DNA from: Harmonia axyridis
Taxonomy: Eukaryota > Arthropoda > Insecta > Coleoptera > Coccinellidae
Length of the DNA stretch: 64,000 bases
Direction of reading: 5' to 3'
Assembly: GCF_914767665.1 (NCBI RefSeq)
Contig: NC_059502.1
Span: 54,418,031 to 54,482,030 of the forward strand
The translations under genes were made by a program, and so were the position numbers. The notes beneath the pieces are model-generated. The model was not told the origin of the DNA, made no database searches, and saw only the letters and a list, made by a program, of their open reading frames with translations. Of this stretch, positions 25,901 to 35,765 are shown piece by piece. The first letter of the stretch is position 1; each line of letters opens with the position of its first letter.

Positions 25901-28900
25901 GTCCAAAATGAGAACTCCTAATTAGTTCCACTTACCTGATCCCCAATTATGGCGAAAATGACTGGAGTGAAATGCTGATGGATAAAATCTGAAGGTAAGC
26001 AATTAGGAAGATGTTCCAACTGGGCAAGTAGATCTGTTTGCATCCTCCAGTTCACCCCTTTCGATAGTTCCATGTGACATTTAAGGATTGCCCTGCCAAT
26101 TTCCAAAGAAGTTTGAGTACTTGTCTCTCTGCTGAGCAAGCCATAATTGCACAAGGTTTCCATGGTTATGCCTAACTTGGGTACTACCATGTGTAGAACA
26201 TCCTCAGCATCGTCTCTCAGAAGTCGAACAATATCTGGCTTTATTATTCTGCATTGGATTCCTTAAAAATGATAGAGAATGTTGATATAGCATTCAATTT
26301 GTTAGTTCTCATTCCTTGATACATTCAACATAGTAACTAAGATGTCTAAAAACATGGTGTATGCACTCGTTAAATTTTGAATGCAATGACATTCGACCAA
26401 ATTGAGAATATTAGTTTTATTTCGCGGCGTCGCCGCAATGTCATACATTAATTAAAACCCGATGATGGCCAATCAAAAGCGATGTGTAATCGAGTATGAT
26501 CGTGCAAAGTCATGAAACAAAACACAAAAAGTTTACTAGAATGAATTCAAATATTTGAAATATATAGAGAGTTTATTGGTGTTCTTACAATTTCAAGAAT
26601 TGCTTACACAGGTCTCAACTATAATGAAAGATACATAGGTACAAAATGTCACAAAACTCATAAAGAATAAATAAAAAGGATCTATCATCAATTGTTAATA
26701 GCCCTACCTACAGTTGACATAACGAAACTTAACTTATATTCTCAAAATTGGCAAAACAAAATCTAATCAGTCCATTCACCAGGTTTTTAGACATCTAAAT
26801 AGTAACAAGAGTATTAAGTAAATGTGTGTTAGTTAACATAAAGTATTTAATTAATATTAATGAAGGAAGGAAACAGTGCAAAGAAGTAAATGGGAAAATC
26901 AGTGAAGAGACTGAAGTTGGTGTAGGTGTAGCTCAGGGCTCAAAATTGGGACCAGTGGAATTCTTATTAAATGTACATAGTCTGACATATGCTGGACTCC
27001 GAGCTAGGTATTTCAAATTCTGTGATGATACTTTGATTGTTTTCTCTGGTACTGAGGCAACAAAAATTGAGGATACAGCTAATAGTTACCTAAAACGATA
27101 CTTTGAATGCCTGTACTATAATAGACTTAGCATTAATATAGAAAAAAATGTCTACATGGTGTTGCAGCAAACAGGAAAACCATGAATTAGTATGAATATG
27201 AACATAAATATCATTGAAATCGAAAGGGTACAATAGTATAAATACTTAGGACTGACAATCACTCATAAGTTTACGAGGAACGCACATGTGAATGGCATTA
27301 TGGATAGTGGTTCAAATTTTGGGAGTTATAAGGAGGTGCAGAAACACATTGAATGTCAGTAGCAAATATCTCCTGTATAACTGCTTCATTGAGCTGCACT
27401 TAAGGTACCTAATGCCATGTTTTGGAAATGCTCCGACAAATGGAATACTAAACTACGAAGACTGCAGAACAAGGCAATAAAAACTATTTTTTTCAGTTGA
27501 TTACTATAAAGTTAGTAAAGCGTTGTATAAGGAGTATCCAATGTTGGAGATAAATAGTTTAAAAATGATTGAACCTTCCAAGCTTATCATATTCATATGC
27601 AAAATGAATTGATTGAAGTCAACACAAAGTTGAATCATGACTATAACTTGAGAACTAGAGATAGAATAAGAAATTACTATTCCAGAACACAAAACTCGCC
27701 AATCTATCGGAGTGTACAAAAGTTCAACAACATAACAAAGACATTGTTGAATGGAAATGAAAAGAACTTGTATTTTGCAATTTAAGAGTATATTTTAAGA
27801 ACAGAAAATAAGTCAAGTTAATTTCAAGAATAATTTATCGATTTGTTTATTTTTTGATATTTTTATACTTCTTATAATTAATTTGTTAGTTAAAGGCCTC
27901 GGTGCCAGTTTTGTTCAACTGATTTGAGGTCTGAAATCAATGATTAAAAAAAATATATTATTAAATATCTTCATGTCCAAGTTTCTTTAATTGTTAGGCA
28001 CATACAGATTATTACATCTTTTTTTTTATTGAACGTCAACGGAAAACAGCAAATCAGAGGGATATCTCTTACTCTTTTTGAACATGACCTTTAGAATATA
28101 TTTTTGTACTATATTTAGTTTATGCATACTTGATAATTGATTCCACTAAAGATTTATATATTGTTATTAGTGTTTTCTTATTCATAAACTCTCTCAGAAG
28201 GTAAAAATTATGTACGAATTTGCGGATTCTTCCTGATACATAATCGATATGTGGTTGCTATTTAAGAAATTGATCGATAACAACTCCAAGGTATTTGGTG
28301 TGTGATACCTCCCGTATGCTATGCGTTCCCATGGGTATACTGTCAAAAGTGTGATCTATTCCTTTTGGTAACGGAGAATGCTATGTAATTTGTTTTGGTA
28401 CAATTCAAAGATAGTTTGTAACTTCGGAGCCAATTTGTTATCACAGCCAGACCATCAACAGCTCGATCTCTCACTTTTTCCCAGGTATCCTCCGCAAAAA
28501 CAAGCACTGTGTCATCAGCATATGATATGATCATTCCACCAATGCCAGATAATCTCAATAATGGATTAATTTAAGAAATGAACAACAAAGGTCCCAGCAC
28601 AGTACCTTGAGGAATACCAGTCACAATCCTCAGCTTCTCACTTCTAACATTGTTGAGTTTTAGCATCTGATATCTGTTTGATAAATAACTTTCTAACAAT
28701 TTAAGAGCCCTTCCTCTTATGCCATATCTTTCCAAATTTCGAAGGAGTTTATCATGTGGCATAGTATCAAATGCTTTGGCTAGATCCAAGAACACAGCCA
28801 AGCATTTTTTATCTGAATTTAAGTTATTGATAATCTCTGTTGTAAGTTTAATCATGGCATCCGAAGCACCAAACCCCCCAACAAAACCAAACTGATTTGA

Positions 28901-31900
28901 AGATAGAACATTGTTTGTTTTGAAAAAATCGATCAATCTATTTTTTATACATTTTTCAAGGATTTTTGCGAAATTACTTGAGGCTCACTGGTCTGTAATT
29001 ACTTATAGAGGTTTGGGAACCAGATTTATGTATGGCAGTTATTATGGAAATTTTAAAGTCACTCGGTACAATTCCTTTTTCTAAAATTAAATTGATAATA
29101 TGCAATAAAGGATGCAACACCTCTACCTATATATGAGTCTGTTTTATTATCTTCACATGAATGCCATCATGTCCTGTAGAGCTATTATTTTTCAGAGAAC
29201 CTATAATTCCTATTAGTTCACTTTCGGTAACAGGCCTAAGGAAAATTGAATTCATTGTGGTTGTGTCTTCCTTACATTCATCTTGTGGAGAAGGAACTGT
29301 CTTTGCCATGTCAATACCAACTGCATTAAAATATCTATTACAAAAATTAGCCATTTTTAGGGGATCAGTTATAGTTTCACATATGGTAACAACATACTTC
29401 TTTTGATCTATTTCAGAACATATATATTCAAGTAAATCTGTTGTTACTGTGCTCCTGGCGTTGTGGCTATACGTCATTTACTTTACAAAAAACAAAGTTT
29501 TATTCATTATGTTGCCTGTAGTAGCGAAAATTTTTAACCTTATTCTGCACCATGCCGGCCGATGTTGAAATGAACGCGAAATGCTCGTTAAGGTGCTAAG
29601 ACTAAATCACTGTTTATAAAATACATATCGTATTCAAAAACGCTTTGCTCTACCGGCCACTTCTCCATTGTGACTGAAAACCAAAATGGCCGTTCTATTG
29701 AAGCTGAATGAACACCGCTTATGAGTATTCTTCATCAAATTTCAAAAAAAGAACATATGGGGAAAAGTATTCGGTGTGAGATAAATCCAGAGTGTGTACT
29801 TGTATCGAAAATCAAGCGTTTTCATACAACTTGATGGTCAAAAAAAATATCCTACAAATAGTTATCTGTGTTGAATGGTGAGTCAATTTTCAGTTGGTGA
29901 GTTAAATGTGCTCTTTGTTTTGGAGAAATATTTCTTTTACGTTTTACGCTGCCATTCATGTCTGGTTTTCTTCATACTTGCTTCGTCCTCATTTGATGAC
30001 CTTTCTAGGACTTCATTATTTTGCAAATGTTTTAAGTTCCAGTACCAGTGATGCTCGTGAGCTATGGATATCTTGGGGTGTATACACTTTTGTTTTGTTT
30101 GTTGTTATTTTCTTTAAGATTGCTTCATTAAAGTTTGAAAGAGATTACTGTATATGTTAATAATACTTGCTAATGCAAGTATTATTTTTTTTTTTTTTTC
30201 ATACTTTAAAAACGGTATAGTATAATTACTATACCGTTTTTAAAGTATGAAAAAAATTCATCAGCAACTTGGAACTATAGAATTGAGCAATCAGTGTCAA
30301 GTATTCGTACTCTTAATATTTTGAAACTTTCATCATTCAAAATTATACAATATATAAATAAATCAAAAATTCACAAAACAGAAAAATAAATTCATACACA
30401 TTGTTAGTGTTATTATTAATTCAACATTCATTTGGCAAATTTCTCTTGAAATAAATATTACCTAAAATGCCAACAACTTCATGAAGACACGCTCCAACAG
30501 ATTTTCTTACTATATAGCATGGATCAGCAGCTAGATCTCGAAATACAGAATACCAGACATCCATTGAATTGCTGGCTCGATTCAAAGTAAACGATGTTAT
30601 TGATGGTAAATTTTGTGCACAGAAGTGTCTACAGTATACTCCCTTAAAGTTTCAATATTAGTTTACGGATGGTCTTTCGTACAATACTAAATGCTAATTA
30701 ATTTTTAATTTTTTTATTAAACTTTTCATAGGTTTACCTGTGTAGGGTCCACATTATCACCTTGGCTGGATCCCAAACCTTTCGATGACAGAATTTTAAA
30801 AAATTTCAAAAACCACAAGCAATCTGCTTGGGATAAAACGTTCAGTAATCCCGTCATATACTTTCCAAATTCTCTAGCAAGTACAGGGTAGGATGCTTCA
30901 TTTTCTTCAGCTGCTTGATTACATAATTCTTTAAATAATGGTATTATGACATCCTGTTTCGTTTCTGAAATGAAAATAAACAATTGACTATAAAAGACTT
31001 ACGTTCTGAATTTTCTTTAAATAACACTTGAGCAAGTTTTCCGCATTTCGTGTCCTCCACATACAAGTTGATTTATTAAAAATGTCCAGTCTCTGAATTG
31101 TAGATTCTATCTTCTATCAAAATATGATGATTCTGTCCAATATGCCTTAGACAAATATTTTATAATTTCAATCTGAAAATTGTCAATTTTACGTTTTTTG
31201 GCATGAGATTTGCCAATTTGGACACTAAATTAGCATTGCTTATATAGGGCACTAGTAACACAAAGTTGTGTTTAGTGAATCAAATAAGCAATTTGGCAAG
31301 TTTTGGATTCGCACATCTTGAAGTTATACATATATTTTGACTATGAGTGTAATGATATAGATGCAGTTTTTCCTTCCTCGCTATTCTAAAATCGAACATC
31401 AAGTGTGACTAAAACCCTCTATGAGCAGTGCTAACTTAGAGTCCTAATTGACAACCTTCGTGCCTAAAAATGTAGAATTTTCAATTAAAAATTTTGAGAA
31501 CATGAAAAATTATGTCAAAAATCAAAATCCATATTCAAACATTCAACACCCAGTATCTCCAAAACTAGTAACTAGGCATGTTGATCAGAAACATCATATT
31601 ATGAGGTCTAGAATCTATAATTTAGAGATTAGAAAAAAATTGACAATCCCCTAAGAGAACTATATCTTTTAAGTGGCTATATATCCAGAAATTCAATCTT
31701 TTCAATAAGATACACATTTTTAATCATCTATATAAAGGAGATAAATTATTTGTTGTCATTCCATAAGTAAATTAATAAAATAACACAAATTGTGCTATAA
31801 TTTTTATGGATATTTTTCAGATGTAGTATACAAATTTTAACTTACCATTAGAGAAATGTTGCAAGAGTTGGGCAATAGCAACAATCGTAGATGATCTAAC

Positions 31901-34104
31901 AACAGTATTAGTATCTTTAGCAAGTTCCACAACACTTGGTAATAGGTTTGATTTGATCAGATTTGAATCATTTAAACCTGAAAATCATTAATGAACAAAT
32001 AAATATGTTACATGAAAATATATAAATTAAGTATTTATTTTTACTCCTTTTCCTACTTAATCTCTTTTAGTCTTTGTACATGGGTACTTGAATATGATAT
32101 AATATTATTCTGAGATATTCATTATACATATAAACAGAATTAATTTACCCTGTGCAATATTGGATAATTGCCCTGCCATACAAGCTCTAACTTCAAATGA
32201 AACATCTTGAGCTAGTCCCTGTACAAGTGGCAATATAGTTGTCTTGACCCTGTAGAAAAAAACATCAGAATACAAATTAAGTCACTTGACTGAACAGCTA
32301 TATAAGTTATTTAACTTTGTGGAAATTATAGAGATCTAGATATATACTGCCAGTAATAATTATAATTACTTTCTTGTAAATGCAGTAGTGCTTAAGAATT
32401 TCAAGTATAAGTTTATTTATTGGTTCCCATATTTCTTCATCTAATTCTATTAAAATTAGCAAATATTTCTCCAAATTACTACTAACTCTCTTCTAACTAA
32501 ACACATTCCAACACATTCACTCTTGCAATGACTCAAAAATCATGCTCGAATAAATAATCATTGCACTTACTCTATACTTTGAATTTTAGGGTGTACAGCA
32601 CATCTTCCTAATAAATGACAGCTGGCCACTCGATAAAGAGTAGGCTTACTTGGTGCTGATTTCTGAACAGCCCATTTCAATACCTAAAAGTTATTTTAAA
32701 ATAAAAAAGAGACTTCTGTACTCCAATTCCAAACAACAAATATGAAGAATATTTACATCATTCCTTATCTGTGCATCGGAAAGGTGGTTTATAACTTCTA
32801 GTAATGTTTCAATCCAGGTAGTAGCAACTAAAGGATCTCTAGAATCTATACCTTGAATAATAGAACTCAGTAAGTTTATAGGAACTTTCTTTTGTATTAA
32901 AATTTGAAATATTCTAGCAGTAGCGATGTTAAATTCGCTAGACGAGCCTGGAAGTTCTTGTTGGATTTTTGGCAATATACGATTGATGGTAGCATTTGGT
33001 TCAAATTGGTATAACTGTGGTAAGTTCTGAACAATACTGAGTTTTTGAACATCGTCACCTTTCCTACAAGTAAATGGATTAAAATACATTTAATACTTAT
33101 CGAAATAATTTACAATAATATGTTTGATGTATCGAATATTGCATCAAGCACTTTATTTTTGTCGCTAGCAAAAGCAAAATTTTCAGATAGTCCATATTCC
33201 ATGATAATCAATTACTTTTACGTTCAAGTAATTATGCCCATGACTATATAATTAAAAGAGAATTACTGTTTAATATAAATAGAGCAACTAACTGTTTGTA
33301 TATAAAAAAAATTATTCAAATAAGGTTAAGTTATCAAGGTCAATTCGCAATACACTACTGACTACGTACCAATATAACTACAGTTCATAATAACTACATA
33401 ATCTGCAAATTACTTAATACATTATTCTCTATAAATAAAGTCATTGATCTAATAATTTATAATTATTATTATATTATCATTGTATTCATGTTATTCTCTC
33501 AAGGTGTCTAGAAATACTGATCTGACCATTCTGGCTACCAATTCGACTTTGTTTCAAAAATTTTTGAGACGCGTACTCAAGATTGGCCAAACTCCTCTTT
33601 TCTTCATTAGATAGCGCATATAAAATAAAAAAAAGGACAGGATAAATTGCCTTTGAAATTGAAAATCGAAGAGTGCGAGTATTTTCCTTAATAATTCTTC
33701 GTACAAGAATTATTGAGGAGTTACCTTACTTTTTTGGCACTCTATATATCAAATAAGTAGTTATTGTTATATCAATATTGTTGATTCGAATTTGATAATT
33801 ACTGAATAAAACTTACGTCAATAAATATACACTTCTTTCTATAGGTTTATCTTCAAACTGACTATCTATAGTATGTTTAGCTAGTTGTTCTTGACTCTAA
33901 AAATTCATTGTATTCAGAAAAAATATTTCATTTTTTTCCAATTTTAGAAATTCACTCATTGCTATCACCTTAACACGACCGGGTTTGTCCAATTTCAAAC
34001 TCATTAATTCTTCATCCTATTCCAAAAAAATGTTCAGAATTGATTTTAGCCCAGAAATATTCCAAACCATTATATGTACCTACCTTAACTACTTTTACGC
34101 TCAT
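22907..34104 (-). CDS. PPP4R4: PP4 regulatory subunit 4 (PPP4R4)-like HEAT-repeat protein, 15 exons
   Basis: Scaffold-type regulatory subunit for protein phosphatase 4. Exons in order: 34084-34104, 33969-34016, 33817-33896, 32757-33063, 32571-32683, 32149-32249, 31846-31977, 30738-30964, 30462-30642, 25936-26261, 25003-25234, 24628-24924, 23872-23947, 23057-23809, 22907-22946. All phases agree; total 2934 bp, 977 residues, against 873 in human. N-terminal HEAT repeats include ERSVYLLTKGDDVQ, PLVQGLAQDVSFEVRACM and ELAKDTNTVVRSS; a middle block has LLLVFLRYNIKE and DDRVSNIRLCTIKLMPQMRG; the C-terminus is disordered and Ser-rich and ends AMPKNIPTFG, like the PKNIP segment of the human protein. 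Exon 9 acceptor (TTTAAG) is weak and was chosen by phase. Intron 9 is 4.2 kb and packed with relics. Confidence 0.88.
24066..24195. repeat. Palindromic MITE-like repeat in a PPP4R4-like intron
   Basis: Left arm has CAGAAGGC and CCACGAGTTC; the right arm has the reverse GAACGAGTGG and GCCTTCTG. The middle, CGAGCCACGAAGTGGCGAG, is itself palindromic. The whole 130 bp can fold on itself. It lies in the intron between exons 12 and 13. Confidence 0.5.
26826..27785 (+). pseudogene. Degenerate non-LTR reverse transcriptase, plus strand
   Basis: Plus-strand frames carry GVAQGSKLGPVEFLLNVHS (the GVPQGS motif), FKFCDDTLIVF (degraded FADD box), a later KYLGLTI-like segment and a C-terminal HDYNLRTRDRIR tail typical of CR1-like elements. 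Several stops and shifts break the frame. It lies antisense to the PPP4R4-like gene in intron 9. Confidence 0.7.
28018..29477 (-). pseudogene. Degenerate non-LTR reverse transcriptase, minus strand
   Basis: Minus-strand blocks: LKNNSSTGHDGIHVKII, NQFGFVGGFGASDAMIKL, VFLDLAKAFDTMPHDKLL, VTGIPQGTVLGPLLF and ISYADDTVLVF, in the correct order for a CR1-like RT but separated by stops and frameshifts. A poly(T) run near 28018-28029 may be its 3' tail. It is in the same intron as the previous relic but in opposite orientation, so two independent insertions. Confidence 0.75.
29906..30160 (+). CDS. Small open frame with two predicted membrane segments, hypothetical
   Basis: Eighty-four codons on the plus strand inside PPP4R4-like intron 9. 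Residues about 8-25 (FTFYAAIHVWFSSYLL) and 57-75 (GVYTFVLFVVIFFKI) are hydrophobic and could span a membrane, with the polar DARELWIS between them. About 500 bp upstream (29540-29720) is less AT-rich and contains several CpGs, which could be a promoter or 5' UTR. Two perfect hairpins follow directly after the stop codon. I do not recognise the family. It could be a nested host gene, a retrocopy, or chance. Confidence 0.3.
   Translation: MCSLFWRNISFTFYAAIHVWFSSYLLRPHLMTFLGLHYFANVLSSSTSDARELWISWGVYTFVLFVVIFFKIASLKFERDYCIC
30159..30186. repeat. Perfect 12-bp hairpin with TAAT loop
   Basis: AATAATACTTGC, loop TAAT, GCAAGTATTATT. Every base of the stem pairs. It starts at the stop codon of the small open frame and is six bases before a much longer hairpin with the same loop. 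Confidence 0.8.
30193..30256. repeat. Perfect 30-bp hairpin with TAAT loop
   Basis: Stem arms 30193-30222 and 30227-30256 are exact reverse complements, including CTTTAAAAACGGTATAG and its mirror; the loop is TAAT. The lack of any mismatch suggests a recent origin or active maintenance. Confidence 0.85.
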
Positions 34105-35143
34105 ACTAAGTACTTTCAATCAATTTTTTCTGAAACTAAAATAACCTGAAGTTTGATGAGGAAGAATATTAAAAAAAATCAACTGAAATTTATAGGCTTA
34201 TATTTCGAAACTAATTGTCTTTATTGACAATTTCATGACATTTCAATTTGAAACACAAAATAGTTATTTTCCTAACAAGTGTGGAAAGTGATACTTTTCC
34301 GCAAAAGGCTGCAGTCGATTGTGGAAAAGGCACTTTCCACATGAGTTAGGAACAATAGAATAGCTTGAATGAAACACTTTCATGGAGAATTTTCGTCTTG
34401 ATACTGACTGACGATTCAAGAAATTATATTTTTGTGCGCTCAGCCGCATAGAGAAACGTTTGAATTTTATGATTGGCGCATAGAGACATGCCAAAATTTT
34501 ATGATTGATGCGACTCTTTAATATTTGCATGCGGAAAAAACCCTTGCTGTTCACTATCCGCATGCATATGCGTAATGTTTTTTCCCGACTTTCCTGAGCC
34601 TCTGAGAGACCTCTCGGTAGATTGGAATTTTTACGAAAAACTATTTTTCACTCTCAATTTCTGAAACAAGCTTAAAAAATTTAAATAAAAAGCTCCTGCG
34701 CAATAATTGCAATAATTTGTCAGGATGAAACAAATTTTACCAAAAAAGCAACGAACAAAAACACTATGAATTAATTAACTCTTTTGACGTTTTACAGTCT
34801 AAATCAGACTCCTTCATCAGATAAAAAATTTTACTAAGAAAATCCCATTTTTCCCACCAGCTTCAGCCATGGGTTCTGAAAGAATAGTTGGTCATTTGAT
34901 CACATATATTAAAACAAAATATTACAAGATATTTTCCATTTGCCTATAATTTATTTATTTATAAGGATAAGTCTCTGATTTCTTGTGAAAAACATTCGTC
35001 ATATTTGATACATTTGAGATTCTTGGGTGAACTCAGGCTTAAGAAGATGAATATTTTAATTTACAATCCATCTTTATTTTTGATGAGCTTTACTGATATG
35101 TGTTCAGTAATTATAGTAAATTCCCTTTATTCTCGTCTTTCTT
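34105..35143. other. Upstream flank of the PPP4R4-like gene
   Basis: Should hold the PPP4R4-like promoter. It contains an inverted repeat at 34271-34350 and otherwise no recognised gene. The stretch to 35143 is AT-rich and would be the 3' flank of the exon at 35144. Confidence 0.45.
34271..34350. repeat. 80-bp inverted repeat
   Basis: CCTAACAAGTGTGGAAAGTG at the left is matched by CACTTTCCACATGAGTTAGG at the right, and the inner CTTTTCCGCA by TGTGGAAAAG. This could fold into an imperfect hairpin and resembles a short MITE about 170 bp upstream of the PPP4R4-like start. Confidence 0.55.
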
Positions 35144-35241
35144 TCACTTCAATTTTCTGACTAAATCATCAAACAATGGGACACCTTTTTCATCCAAAAA
35201 TAATTGAGTGCGTAAAGCAAACATTAGTTGCTGGGGTACAT
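35144..35241 (-). CDS. Orphan terminal exon, possible last exon of CMTR1-like gene
   Basis: A clean acceptor (TTTTTTGCAG) is followed by a 98-bp exon ending in TGA. It encodes about 32 residues: VPQQLMFALRTQLF, then LDEKGVPLFDDLVRKLK. It needs one base from the previous exon. The last recognised CMTR1-like exon (44339-44577) leaves exactly one base, G, giving GAT (Asp) at the junction, so the phase fits. If joined, the intron would be about 9.1 kb and hold the jockey-like element and the mariner pieces. A one-in-three phase match is weak support and I do not recognise the peptide. Confidence 0.4.
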
Positions 35242-35765
35242 CTGCAAAAAATAAACTATATTTCAAGAGGAAATTGTGTATTTCACTTTATTTGTATTGG
35301 TTACTTATTATCAGGAATCTAATATCTGTGATAAGAAAAGAACTTATTGTTGATAAGCGGTATTATTAATTAATAAAAAAAAATTCTTTTACTGAAAAAT
35401 CAACCAACATTTTTAATCCCTTCAGATCAAATACCCAATACATCAGATTATATAAATTAATGGGATAAATAAGTTTCAACAAATAACATTTTTAATGATA
35501 TTGTATATTTATTCTAGCAAATAGCGAATCGGAGATGCCAACAATTTTCACATTTAAACACAGTCAAATTTCAACCTTTTGCATGTTGTCGATGTATTTA
35601 TTCTGATTTTGCGTACTTATTTGATTCATAATAATAATTAATAATAATAACTGATCTTTATTGATATATCAACAGGCCATCGACCAAAGTCCTTCAGCCC
35701 ATATTGGGTTGAAATACATTTCTAAATATGTATCTAAAAAAAAGAAAAAAAAAAACATGAGTACT

